In this document: in pieces, positions 26,635 through 35,256 of the stretch | Position numbering within the stretch: the stretch's first letter is position 1 | Layout of the letters: every line of letters starts with the position of its first letter | Assembly (NCBI GenBank): GCA_025517465.1 | Contig: JAOPKE010000002.1 | Span: 434,001 to 498,000, forward strand | Origin: Halobacteria archaeon HArc-gm2 | Lineage (GTDB): Archaea; Halobacteriota; Halobacteria; Halobacteriales; Haloarculaceae | Direction of reading: 5' to 3' | Length of the DNA stretch: 64,000 nucleotides | The notes under the pieces: model-generated | The model's database searches: none | Seen by the model: only the letters and a program-made list of their open reading frames with translations | What the model was told of the DNA's origin: nothing | Program-made: the position numbers and the translations under genes

Positions 26635-27438
26635 ATGAGTCTCGAACGCAAAGACGAACACGAACACGGAAGCTGGATGGAATCGCGGGACCTGACCGCG
26701 ATCGAACAGATCTATCTGACGACGCTTATCTGGCTCGACAAGCGCCTGCGCGTCGTGGACTACCTCGAGATCCTGGAGGACATGTACTACAAGGTCAACC
26801 TCCAGATGCCCAAGAGCCACACGGAGCAGTACAACCTGGACAACAAGTTCTGGTACTGGTATCCGCTGTACGCGCTCGGGTCGTTCTCGACCATCGCCTA
26901 CATCGTCGCGGCGGTGTCGGGCGCCCTGCTGGGCTTCTACTACGCGCCCGCGGCCGCCAACGCCAACGGCCAGCCCACCATCGCCTACGAGCAGATCACC
27001 TTCATCATGACGCAGCTGAACTTCGGGTTCTTCCTCCGGTCGCTCCACCGGTGGGCGGCCCAGTTCATGGTCGCGGCGGTCTTCCTCCACATGCTGCGGG
27101 TCTACTTCACGGGCGCGTACAAGGAACCCCGCGAGCTCAACTGGATCATCGGCATCGTCCTCATCTCGCTGACGATGGTGTTCGGATACACGGGCTACCT
27201 GCTCCCCTGGGACCAGCTGGCGTTCTGGGCCGGCCAGATCGGCGTCGAGATGTCGCTGTCGATTCCGCTCATCGGCGAGTGGGTCGCACAGCTGATGTTC
27301 GGGGGCTTCACGCTGAGCCAGTCGACGCTCCAGCGGATGTACATCCTGCACGTGTTCTTCCTCCCGTTCGTCACGACCGCACTCATCGCGGTGCACATCG
27401 GCATCGTCTGGATGCAGGGCATCGCGGAACCACACTAG
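26635..27438 (+). CDS. petB: Cytochrome b, N-terminal half (b6-like)
   Basis: A 267-residue four-helix haem protein. The two bis-His pairs are seen: SLHRWAAQFMVAAVFLHM (His-x13-His) and ILHVFFLPFVTTALIAVH (His-x14-His). GYTGYLLPWDQLAFW is typical of cytochrome b. It holds both b haems and the quinol site together with the next gene product. The ATG at 26635 comes four bases after the Rieske stop codon. Confidence 0.95.
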   Translation: MSLERKDEHEHGSWMESRDLTAIEQIYLTTLIWLDKRLRVVDYLEILEDMYYKVNLQMPKSHTEQYNLDNKFWYWYPLYALGSFSTIAYIVAAVSGALLGFYYAPAAANANGQPTIAYEQITFIMTQLNFGFFLRSLHRWAAQFMVAAVFLHMLRVYFTGAYKEPRELNWIIGIVLISLTMVFGYTGYLLPWDQLAFWAGQIGVEMSLSIPLIGEWVAQLMFGGFTLSQSTLQRMYILHVFFLPFVTTALIAVHIGIVWMQGIAEPH

Positions 27439-27442
27439 TACA

Positions 27443-28213
27443 ATGACAGACGACACCACTTCCGACGACGTTCGCACGGACGGTAGCGGCGGTACAGGCA
27501 TCGTCCCACCGGACGACGAGACCCCGACCTGGTCCGAGCGCAAGCAGCGCACCCAGGGGCTCTCCAGGCTGACGTACGAATACTTCGAGCGGGCCCGCCG
27601 CGAGGACCAGGACCTGCGCCAGCAGTCCGACTACGTCGAGCGCGACGTCCTGGGCTTCCCGGCCTGGCCCCACGAGATGATCCGCAACCTCGCGCTGACG
27701 AGCTTCTTCGTCGGCATCATCATCTTCCTCTCGGCCGCGCTCCCGCCCCACATCGGTCCGCCGGCCAACGCCTCCAGCACCCCGGCGGTCATCCTGCCCG
27801 ACTGGTACCTCTACTGGTCGTTCGGGCTGTTGAAGCTGGGCTTCCTCAACCCCGAACTGGCCATCCTCGGGGACACGAAGCTGCTGGCCGACCGGACCTA
27901 CGGCGTCCTGGCCAACGTCGTCATCGTCGGCTTCATCGCCATCGTTCCCTTCCTGAACAAGGGGAGCGCCCGGCGACCCGTCGAGCAGCCGTTCTGGGCC
28001 GCCGTCGGCATGTCCGGCGTGATCTTCTCGATCACCATCGCCGCGCTGTCGGTCAAGAACCTGCTCCCGATGGACTCGAAGCTCCTGCAGGACCTGACCT
28101 TCCTGTTGCCCTTCGTCGGCGCGTTCATCACCTACGCGGTGTTGCGGACGATGCGCGAGGGGTACATGTTCAACCTCAACCGTCGGTACTACCGCTTGCG
28201 ACCGCCGAAATAG
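27443..28213 (+). CDS. Cytochrome b, C-terminal half (subunit IV-like)
   Basis: A 256-residue protein with a soluble start (about 1-75) and helices at about 83-105, 135-165, 183-205 and 210-235. PDWYLYWSFGLLKLGF is the PEWY-like quinol-site motif region in a PDWY variant. With the preceding gene it makes the split cytochrome b typical of haloarchaea. The four-base gap to the previous gene shows the operon. Confidence 0.9.
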   Translation: MTDDTTSDDVRTDGSGGTGIVPPDDETPTWSERKQRTQGLSRLTYEYFERARREDQDLRQQSDYVERDVLGFPAWPHEMIRNLALTSFFVGIIIFLSAALPPHIGPPANASSTPAVILPDWYLYWSFGLLKLGFLNPELAILGDTKLLADRTYGVLANVVIVGFIAIVPFLNKGSARRPVEQPFWAAVGMSGVIFSITIAALSVKNLLPMDSKLLQDLTFLLPFVGAFITYAVLRTMREGYMFNLNRRYYRLRPPK

Positions 28214-28382
28214 CGGTTCCGCGCTGCGAGTCTTTTCCGTCCGTGTTCGTTTTCCAGCGTCTCTCACGCCGACAAGCGACAGCGTCGTGTCGCGCAAGCC
28301 CGCGAGCGACGTGGTGAGTGGGCCAGTCCCCGTCGGCACGAACTCGCCGCAGTAAAGTACGTGCCGCCCGTTCCCGTCCGTA

Positions 28383-28703
28383 ATGACTGACAACCGGTCG
28401 GAGGGCGTCGACGAGCCGGACGCGCGGACGCGCGACGTCGTCGTGCCCCTCCGGGTGTACAAGACGGTGACCGTCTTCTCGACGCTGTTCGCCGTCGCCG
28501 CCGTCGTCGGCGGCTTCCTCCTCATCGACCAGGCGACCGACCGGGCGACGCTGCCGACATCCGAGATAGATCCGGTGGTCGCCATCGCCGGCATTGGACT
28601 CATCGTCCTCGGTGCGGGGACATACGCCTTCTCGACGCGTTTCCGCACTGCGGAAATGGGAAAGTCTAAAGACGACGCCGACGAACCCTCTGATAATGGC
28701 TGA
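28383..28703 (+). CDS. bc-cluster small membrane protein (DUF7315-like)
   Basis: A 106-residue protein: charged start, two helices (about 31-50 and 62-84), acidic tail. It overlaps the next gene by 8 bases. Its place at the end of the bc cluster is conserved in haloarchaea as I recall it; molecular role unknown. The 169 bases before it hold no feature I can name. Confidence 0.72.
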   Translation: MTDNRSEGVDEPDARTRDVVVPLRVYKTVTVFSTLFAVAAVVGGFLLIDQATDRATLPTSEIDPVVAIAGIGLIVLGAGTYAFSTRFRTAEMGKSKDDADEPSDNG

Positions 28704-28962
28704 CGAATTCGCGAAAGGCTTCGGCATCTTCGTGGTCGCCGGTCTCGGGTGGATGACCCTGGCGGGCTGGTACCGGACGCCGTCGTTCGAAGGGACACAG
28801 CTCACCGGCGCGCCACCCGAGGCTGCGACGGTGTACGACCAGATCGGTCTCTTCCTCGAGCCCGTGCTGTTCTGGTTCATGATCCTCGGCCCGCTCACGT
28901 TCTGGATTCTCATCCCCGCGTTCGAGCGCGCGCGCGATTCGTACGCCGAACGCACGCAGTAA
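28696..28962 (+). CDS. bc-cluster small membrane protein (DUF7314-like)
   Basis: An 88-residue protein beginning MADEFAKGFGIFVVAGLGWM, with helices at about 8-26 and 48-75. The start inside the previous gene points to coupled translation. Likely an accessory subunit of the bc complex by position only. Confidence 0.72.
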   Translation: MADEFAKGFGIFVVAGLGWMTLAGWYRTPSFEGTQLTGAPPEAATVYDQIGLFLEPVLFWFMILGPLTFWILIPAFERARDSYAERTQ

Positions 28963-29121
28963 TCTGTTTTCGCGGCCGGGTTCCCCGCTCTGGGACGTTC
29001 TTCAGTATCGTCCGAGGACGCCAGACGGCTTCGATTCGATTGCTATCGGGAGATTGCGAGTGTAACGATCAGACGGATCTGTGTGAACGGGCGCTGGAAG
29101 GAAGAGAGACGACAACACCTC

Positions 29122-29576
29122 GAAAGCCCTCGGCGGGCTGGAGTCGCGCGGACCACGCTGCGCGCGCTCGTTCCTCGCGTGCTTGCGGGCCCGTGCTTCC
29201 TCCAGCCCGCCTCGCCCTTTCAGTCCTCCAGGGCCAGCACAGCACCGCAGCCCTGCCCTCCCCCTGGTCGCGCGATGAAACGCGCTCCCGGCCGACCGCC
29301 GCGGTTGCGGGGCGGTCAGGAAGCGTGTCGCTCGCCGGACGGCGAGCGACCGGGGAGGTTTGGTGGAATTAATCGCAAGCGCGTGGCGAAGCCCGCGCGA
29401 GCGAGGCTGTCCCTGGAGGAATGAAAGGGCGAGGTGCGCTCGGCGAAGCCCGGCGAAGTAAGCACCGAACGGAGTGAGGCGCGTGGTTCGAGAGACCGAA
29501 GGTCTCTCGTCATCACGAAAATCTCCGATTTTCGGACGACAGCGAGCCGCGCGAGTTGAGCGAGCCGAGGGCTTTC
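29122..29576. repeat. Element A2: full inverted-pair structured repeat
   Basis: Second full copy, in an 859-base gap between the convergent bc operon and the DUF7313 gene. The left half-unit has a closing stem ggcgggctggag / ctccagcccgcc, fully complementary yet different from other copies. The right half-unit carries the hairpin pair in reverse (29486-29538). The central hairpin is 29327-29350 (arms gtcgctcgcc and ggcgagcgac, loop GGAC). Similarity continues about 25 bases past the right end. Bases 28963-29100 and 29640-29821 show nothing else. Confidence 0.83.
29327..29350 (+). ncRNA. Central covarying hairpin of element A2 (candidate structured RNA)
   Basis: Ten-base stem with GGAC loop, flanked by conserved ggcggtcagga before and ccggggagg after. 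The matching hairpins in A1 (16893-16916) and, on the minus strand, A4 (45904-45927) keep loop and flanks while the stem bases change in pairs. Expression is not shown. Confidence 0.5.
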
Positions 29577-29821
29577 TGGGTGTTGGCGGTCCCGGTATCG
29601 ACACCAGAGAGCGACCGAAGGCGTTCAACGTGTTCGCGTCGGTACTGACGCCGGCGCTGGGAACCGCACAAAATCGTTACACTCACTCCCGCTCTCGAAC
29701 GACTGGGAGCGTCGAACCAGTCACTCACGGGTTTGCCAGACCGGCGACAGCGGAGAAACGGCGGAATCGACAAGAGCGTTCGGCACAGCGAAGCGGGAAA
29801 TCCAGAGAGAACCGACGGGCG

Positions 29822-30259
29822 CTACACGAGCGAGTCGATGGAGCCGGTGAAGGCGACCTGGAAGACCACGTACAACAGCGCGAGGACCCAGGCACCGATG
29901 GCCGCCTTGGGTCGGTCGAGCGGGAGATCGCGTCGGGCTTCGACCTTGCGCGACTCGAACTCGAAGAAGTCGGTGATGACCATCCCGACCACGAGCACGG
30001 AGGTGACGAGGCCGCCGTGGTGGTGGACGGTGAGGAAGTAAAACGAGGCGAGCACGAGCACGAGGTTCGTCACCTCGTGGGGGACCCATCGGGTGATGGC
30101 GTCGGCGCCGTCGTCCTCGTACTGGTCGACGTATCGCCGCTGGGCGAGGAACCGGGTCACCATGTTGACCAGGACGAGTGCCAGTATCACGATCTCGATC
30201 TGGCCCTGGAGCGCGGCGTCCAGCGGCCCGAACAGGTTCACGAACGGCTCCGTCTGCAT
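29822..30259 (-). CDS. DUF7313-like membrane protein
   Basis: A 145-residue protein with four helices (about 16-36, 58-80, 82-100, 118-140). Segments NMVTRFLAQRR and DFFEFESRKVEARRDLPLDRPKAA resemble a haloarchaeal membrane family I recall as DUF7313. I start at the ATG at 30259 because a TATA-like run (cactaatgg on the minus strand, about 30283-30291) lies 28 bases before it; a GTG at 30277 adds six residues. Confidence 0.7.
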   Translation of the reverse strand: MQTEPFVNLFGPLDAALQGQIEIVILALVLVNMVTRFLAQRRYVDQYEDDGADAITRWVPHEVTNLVLVLASFYFLTVHHHGGLVTSVLVVGMVITDFFEFESRKVEARRDLPLDRPKAAIGAWVLALLYVVFQVAFTGSIDSLV

Positions 30260-30368
30260 ATCTTGCACTGTGTCCACCGTCCATTAGTGTCTTTCCAATT
30301 TCCAGCGGGTAGAATCCGGCAAATCTGTCGAAGAGTGACAGTTTTGCCGGTGGGCTGTGGTCCGTCGG

Positions 30369-31109
30369 CTAGAATTCCGGGTCGCTCGCCGGCGTCAGGG
30401 CGACGTCGACGGACCCGTCGGGCGTGACGGTGACCGGCTCGCCAGCGGCGACGGTGGCTACCTCGCGGTCGTCGGCGACCAGCGTCACCGGTGTCTCGTC
30501 GCGTTCGACCGTGAGCCGGAGGTCCTCGAGGGGGAGGACCCAGTGGTCGGGGTTGGTGGCGAAGGGGGCGATGGGGGCGACGGGTCCGACGCTCGTTCCC
30601 GGGGCGACGAGCGGACAGCCGAGCCGGTGGGCGTAGCCGGTCGAGCCGGCGGGCGTCGCGACGACGACGCCGTCCGCGCGGAACTGGCCGACGTGGCTGT
30701 CCCCGCTGGCCACTGCGTACTCCGAGATGTGGGCGACTTCCGCCGTCAGCAGCGACACGTCGGCGACGGCGCTGGCGACCCGCTCGCCGTCGTACTCGAC
30801 GCGAAGGACGGGATACGACTGCGTCTCGGCGTCACCGGCGAGGACTGTATCGATCGCTGCCGCGGCGGACTCGGTCGCGACGGACCGGAATCCCACGTCG
30901 ACGTCGACCGGCAGGACCGGTAGCGTGGGGGCGGACCGAGCGAGTCGCGCGAAGGCGGCGTCACCGACGGCGACGGCGAGAGCCGGCGACGCGGCCAGCA
31001 CGGATTCGACGTCGCCCACGCGCGAGCGGGCGCCCGCCGACGTGACGGCCGCCTCCAGGTCCGCCGTCGCGTCGCCGACGACGCCGACGAGCGGCTCCCC
31101 GTCGTTCAT
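30369..31109 (-). CDS. NAD kinase-like protein with altered GGDG motif
   Basis: A 246-residue protein of the NAD kinase fold. The C-terminal half keeps the signature ADGVVVATPAGSTGYAHRLG (about 145-164), close to the DGxxxxTPTGSTAY motif. The N-terminal GGDGT loop that contacts the phosphate donor is replaced by AVGDAAF (about 47-53). The catalytic Asp may remain, but two glycines are gone. It may be a paralogue with weak or changed activity; haloarchaea usually have another, canonical NAD kinase elsewhere. Confidence 0.75.
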   Translation of the reverse strand: MNDGEPLVGVVGDATADLEAAVTSAGARSRVGDVESVLAASPALAVAVGDAAFARLARSAPTLPVLPVDVDVGFRSVATESAAAAIDTVLAGDAETQSYPVLRVEYDGERVASAVADVSLLTAEVAHISEYAVASGDSHVGQFRADGVVVATPAGSTGYAHRLGCPLVAPGTSVGPVAPIAPFATNPDHWVLPLEDLRLTVERDETPVTLVADDREVATVAAGEPVTVTPDGSVDVALTPASDPEF

Positions 31110-31211
31110 GATTCGAAACTCAGGCCAGGCGGAGAAAAAGCTGCTGACCTCGCCCGACGCACGGGGACGCTATCGAGGGACCGAGCGCTGGCGGACCGGC
31201 GACACCGCCGC

Positions 31212-32444
31212 TCAGATACCGAGTCTATCCCGGGCGAACTGGGCGAGCAGCGGGAGGTCCGAGAGGTGCATGAGATTCCGCATCGCGAGCCGGTTACCGT
31301 TGTTCACCTGCTCCAGGGTGTCCTCGTCCGTGGCGCGCAGGTCGGCCATCAGGCGGTCGTAGCGCTCGTTGGGGGCGAGATAGAGGAGCTGGGTCATGAG
31401 CAGTCGGGGGCGCATCTGCGGGGCGACGTCGCGGTGCCACAGCTCGTCGTAGGTCGACAGCGCCGCGGCGGAGGTGTCGGGCTCCTCGGGCGTGAGACAG
31501 GCGTCTGCGGTGATTGCCGCCGCCCGTGCCGACTTCATGCCGGAGTGGATCCCCTCGCCCCACAGCGGATCGATCGTCGGGACGGTGTCGCCGATGGCCA
31601 TGAAGTTGTCCGTGCTCATCCCCTCCGGGGGCTGGATGTGGGCCGACCCGCGGTGTTGCTTGCCCTCGATTCGCTCGGCGTCGTCGAAGCGCGGGTCGCG
31701 GTCGATCCAGTAGTCGAGGTAGTCGTCGATGCCCATCCCCTCTTTCGCGTAGGCGTCGTGGGAGTCGTTCTGGATGTAACAGAGGCCGACTTTCGCGGTG
31801 TCGGCTCCGGTGTGGAAAATCCACGAGTAGCCGCCCGGCGCCAGGTCGTGGTCCAGGCGGAGCATCATCGAGTCGCGAAGGTCGGCGAACTCGGAGTGGT
31901 TCACGGCGACGCCCTCGAACTCGTACTCGATGCCGATGGCCTGGTGTTCGCGTTCGAGGCCGGTGACGTCGAGTTTCTTGGCCAGCGGCGCGGCCGGGCC
32001 CGTCGCGTCGACGACGACGTCCGCGTACACCTCTTCGGAGCCGTCGTACCTGACGCCGACGATCTCGCCGCCGTCCATGATGGGTGCCGAGACGCGGGAG
32101 TCGAACCGGTACTCTGCCCCTCGCTCGCGACCGTCGCGGACGAGGAAGCGCTTGAAGTCGGCGAACTCCAGGACGGCGCCCGCCTGGTCGCGCACGTAGT
32201 GTTCGCTGGGCGATTCGAGAACGACCTTGTCGGTGTAGTGCATCACGACGTCGTCGGGGATGCCGAACGACGCCATCATCGACGGGAAGGTGCCGGCTGT
32301 GGACTTGTTGCTCTGACGCGGGAACTGGTCTTCGGGCTCGGTTTCGAGCACGAGGACGTCGTAGTTCCTCGCCGCCAAATCGCGGGCACACTGGGCGCCG
32401 GCCGGCCCGGCCCCGGCTATAACCACGTCAAAGCGATCGCTCAT
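31212..32444 (-). CDS. Digeranylgeranylglycerophospholipid reductase family protein
   Basis: A 410-residue FAD enzyme that saturates the isoprenoid chains of archaeal membrane lipids. It has the FAD Rossmann motif VVIAGAGPAGAQCARDLA (about 7-24), QSNKSTAGTF near 44, and the second FAD motif FMAIGDTVPTIDPLWGEGIHSGM (about 291-313). The family also contains menaquinone and other prenyl reductases, so the exact substrate is inferred. It is divergent from a gene for a possible isoprenoid-synthase-like protein. Confidence 0.88.
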   Translation of the reverse strand: MSDRFDVVIAGAGPAGAQCARDLAARNYDVLVLETEPEDQFPRQSNKSTAGTFPSMMASFGIPDDVVMHYTDKVVLESPSEHYVRDQAGAVLEFADFKRFLVRDGRERGAEYRFDSRVSAPIMDGGEIVGVRYDGSEEVYADVVVDATGPAAPLAKKLDVTGLEREHQAIGIEYEFEGVAVNHSEFADLRDSMMLRLDHDLAPGGYSWIFHTGADTAKVGLCYIQNDSHDAYAKEGMGIDDYLDYWIDRDPRFDDAERIEGKQHRGSAHIQPPEGMSTDNFMAIGDTVPTIDPLWGEGIHSGMKSARAAAITADACLTPEEPDTSAAALSTYDELWHRDVAPQMRPRLLMTQLLYLAPNERYDRLMADLRATDEDTLEQVNNGNRLAMRNLMHLSDLPLLAQFARDRLGI

Positions 32445-32612
32445 AGCATCAGGTCATGCGTACCCACTAATAGTCTTGCTGAATTTGCCAGGTGAATGCG
32501 GTCCAGTGGCCGGGTTGTGCACCGCGACGGCGACGCTGTTCTCGAAAGCGTAAAGGCCACACCGGACACAGCACCGGGAAAGCGCGGGGACCGGGGCCCG
32601 CGGGGATACATC

Positions 32613-33773
32613 ATGGTCATGAAGACAGGCGCTGGCTGGCTCGCTGACAGCGCGACGTTGCCGACGGCGCTTCGCGCGGTGCTTGGGTACTACGCCGACG
32701 CAGGCGTGTTCGACTACGGCAGCCTCTCGCTCAAGCGCGAGATCGACGAGCGCACCGAGCGGATGGTCGACGACGTGTTCGGACTCGTCGAGGACGCCCT
32801 CGCCGAGGAGTTCGACCGTCCCTCGGTGGCGTTCGACTACGACACCAAGCTGGTTCTCCCGGCCCAGCTAACCCTCGGGTACGTCTACCGCTCTGCCAGG
32901 CAGCGAGCGGCCTCCGATCCCGTCACTGACGAGATAGCCATCGGCGTCCCCGAAGTCGACGAGACGGCCCTCGAGGAGGGCCCCTCACAGCAACTCTCGC
33001 CACGCGAGATGGTCGTCCGTGCCGAGCAGATGACCTCCCTCTCCATCGAGGCGCTGGTCGACGGCGACATGCGCGACGCCATCAACGACGACGAGTTCGA
33101 GGACTTCTCGGTCGACTTCGAGGCCGACCCCCGGCGCGTCGCCGAGGTCGCCCAGGCGGCGCTCCAGGCCGACCTGGACGCCAAGCTGGAGGGGCTTCCC
33201 CCGGTCGTCGAGGAGACCTACACGCGGGCCGTCGACTACTCGGAAGCGCACCAGGACCGGGACGACCAGTTCCGCGAGATGATGAGCGCGGCCGAGGACG
33301 GCGACCAGTCGGCGCTGCGCGACGTCCGCGAGCAGTACAAGTTCGCCGACTTCGAGGAGCCCATCGAGCTGTTCGACGAGAGCGAACGCAACCTGCCGTA
33401 TCTCAAGACACAGTACGCCCGCGTCGGTGTCCTCTACGACGGCATGATCGGTCTCTATCGGCTGGCCGGTCTGGACGTCAACGACGACTTCGCGAAGGCA
33501 ATCGTGCTCGCCATCATCGGCGCCCAGGTGTGGCTCGACGACGTCGACGACTACGTCGACGACCGCCGGAACGGGCAACTGACGCCCGTCACCGCGGAGT
33601 ACCTCCTCGCGCCGGACGAGGACGCGGGCTACCGGCGCGTCGTCGACGTCACCGAGCAGTACCTCGACCTGGCCAAGACCTACGCGACGCGGGCGGACTC
33701 GCCCCTGACCGGTATCGCCGTCGAGTACATCTATCGGTCCGGCGAACCCGAGGTACTGCCCGGAAGTCCGTAG
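32613..33773 (+). CDS. Helical haloarchaeal protein, possibly isoprenoid-synthase-like
   Basis: A 386-residue soluble, mostly helical acidic protein. I do not recognise it firmly. The C-terminal part has AKAIVLAIIGAQVWLDDVDD then YVDDRRNGQLTPVTAEYLL (about 287-325): an Asp-rich patch on a hydrophobic helix, like the DDxxD region of isoprenoid synthases, but the usual second Asp motif is not obvious. The ATG at 32613 begins MVMKTGAGWLADS; upstream in-frame residues look non-coding. Its head-to-head neighbour is a prenyl-lipid reductase, which makes an isoprenoid link attractive but unproven. Confidence 0.55.
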   Translation: MVMKTGAGWLADSATLPTALRAVLGYYADAGVFDYGSLSLKREIDERTERMVDDVFGLVEDALAEEFDRPSVAFDYDTKLVLPAQLTLGYVYRSARQRAASDPVTDEIAIGVPEVDETALEEGPSQQLSPREMVVRAEQMTSLSIEALVDGDMRDAINDDEFEDFSVDFEADPRRVAEVAQAALQADLDAKLEGLPPVVEETYTRAVDYSEAHQDRDDQFREMMSAAEDGDQSALRDVREQYKFADFEEPIELFDESERNLPYLKTQYARVGVLYDGMIGLYRLAGLDVNDDFAKAIVLAIIGAQVWLDDVDDYVDDRRNGQLTPVTAEYLLAPDEDAGYRRVVDVTEQYLDLAKTYATRADSPLTGIAVEYIYRSGEPEVLPGSP

Positions 33774-33830
33774 CGAAGGGGCTCGACGGATTCGCGGCTG
33801 TCGCTCTCTCCTTCGCTAGACGTGCTGCAG

Positions 33831-33840
33831 TTTTACCAGG
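33831..33840 (+). promoter_or_regulatory. TATA-like box for the DUF1349 gene
   Basis: ttttaccagg is centred about 26 bases before the ATG at 33861 and argues against the upstream in-frame start at 33822. Confidence 0.45.
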
Positions 33841-33860
33841 GCGCGCGCGTATCGATTCGC

Positions 33861-34391
33861 ATGGAGTGGTACAACGAACCGCCGAGCTGGCGCGAGGAGG
33901 GCGACCGCCTCGTGGTCCAGGCCGGCCCGGAGACGGACTGCTGGCGCGTGACGCTGCACGACTACGTCGCGGACGACGCGCACTTCTACCATCGAGCGGT
34001 CGACGGCGACTTCACCGCGACCGTCGAATTCGCTGGCGACTACGGGTCCCAGTACGACCAGGCAGGGTTGATGATCCGCGACAGTGACGAACGCTGGCTG
34101 AAGTGCGGGGTCGAGTACGTCGACGGCGCCCAGCAAGCGAGTGCCGTCGTCACCCGGGAGTTCTCCGACTGGTCGGTCGTTCCCCTCGACGACGACCCGG
34201 AGTCGGTCTGGATCCGCGTCGAACGGACCGGCCCCGCGGTCGAGGTGTTCTTCTCCCGCAACGGCCGGGAGTTCACGATGATCCGTCAGGCCTACCTCAC
34301 GGAGACGGAGACGCTCCGGGTCGGGCCGATGGCAGCGGCTCCGCGCGGTGACGGCTTCGAAACGGTCTTCGAAAACTTCGACGTCGCGTAA
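33861..34391 (+). CDS. DUF1349 beta-sandwich protein
   Basis: A 176-residue concanavalin-like protein of the DUF1349 family, related to yeast Ree1-like proteins. Typical strands are seen: CWRVTLHDYVADDAHFYH, DYGSQYDQAGLMIRDSDERWLKCGVEY (in two parts, about 52-78) and WIRVERTGPAVEVFFSRNG (about 114-132). Carbohydrate binding is suspected for the family; no ligand is known here. The 3' end meets the convergent korB stop with one base between. Confidence 0.85.
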   Translation: MEWYNEPPSWREEGDRLVVQAGPETDCWRVTLHDYVADDAHFYHRAVDGDFTATVEFAGDYGSQYDQAGLMIRDSDERWLKCGVEYVDGAQQASAVVTREFSDWSVVPLDDDPESVWIRVERTGPAVEVFFSRNGREFTMIRQAYLTETETLRVGPMAAAPRGDGFETVFENFDVA

Positions 34392-34392
34392 C

Positions 34393-35256
34393 TCAGTAGA
34401 ACTCGCGAACGAGGTCCATCGCTCCCTCGGGGGCGCCGTCGGGGATTTCGGCCATGCTGCCCTCGATGCCCTGGCGCTGCTCGTAGGGGACGCTGTCCTC
34501 GTCCTGGTAGAGGACGCCCATGTACTCCGTCTCGGTCTCGCGGATCTTGTCCATCGCCGCGTCCGAGTCGTGGCGGTCGTGGTCGGTCTCGTCGAGGTCG
34601 ACCAGCGAGTCGCGGAAGTAGTCGTAGGTGTCGACGTCGTTGAACGTGACACACGGGGAGTAGACGTTGACGAAGCCGAAGCCGTCGTGCTCGATGGCCT
34701 CCTGAACCAGCTCGGCGTGGCGCTGGGAGTCCGAGGAAAAGGACTGGGCGACGAACGTCGCGCCCGCGGCCATCGCGAGCGCCTTGGGGTTGACCGGGGC
34801 CATCTGCGGACCCTCGGGCGACGTGGACGTCTCGAAGTCCTCGCGCGAGGTCGGCGAGGCCTGGCCCTTGGTGAGGCCGTAGATGCGGTTGTCCATGACG
34901 ACGTAGCTCATGTCGACGTTTCGGCGGACGGCGTGGATGAAGTGGCCCGCGCCGATGGAGAAGCCGTCGCCGTCGCCGCCGGCGACCATCACTTCCAGGT
35001 TCGGGTTGGCCATCTTCACGCCGACGCCGACGGGCAGGGCGCGACCGTGGACCCCGTGCAGCGCGTAGCTGTGCATGTAGGTCCCTATCTTGCCGGAACA
35101 GCCGATGCCGGCGACCACGAACGTGTTGTCGGGGTCGTTGCCGGTCTCGGCCAGCGCCTTCATCATGCCGTTCATCGTCCCGAAGTCACCGCAGCCGGGA
35201 CACCACGTCGGTTGCTTGTCGGACTTGAAGTCGGTAAATCGGACGTCTGAGCTCAT
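34393..35256 (-). CDS. korB: 2-oxoacid:ferredoxin oxidoreductase, beta subunit
   Basis: A 287-residue TPP-binding subunit that, with KorA, oxidises 2-oxoacids to acyl-CoA and reduces ferredoxin, the haloarchaeal substitute for 2-oxoacid dehydrogenases. The [4Fe-4S] cysteines are in WCPGCGDFG (near 18-26), GIGCSGKIG (near 50-58) and YSPCVTF (near 200). The TPP site is GGDGDGFSIGAGH (about 93-105). Start overlaps the korA stop codon (ATGA). Confidence 0.95.
   Translation of the reverse strand: MSSDVRFTDFKSDKQPTWCPGCGDFGTMNGMMKALAETGNDPDNTFVVAGIGCSGKIGTYMHSYALHGVHGRALPVGVGVKMANPNLEVMVAGGDGDGFSIGAGHFIHAVRRNVDMSYVVMDNRIYGLTKGQASPTSREDFETSTSPEGPQMAPVNPKALAMAAGATFVAQSFSSDSQRHAELVQEAIEHDGFGFVNVYSPCVTFNDVDTYDYFRDSLVDLDETDHDRHDSDAAMDKIRETETEYMGVLYQDEDSVPYEQRQGIEGSMAEIPDGAPEGAMDLVREFY

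Noticed and set aside
29083-29628. Several open frames of 66-208 codons over element A2 (and similar over A1, A3, A4, A5)
   Set aside because: They are basic, repetitive translations of hairpin DNA, occur on both strands, and shift frame between copies.
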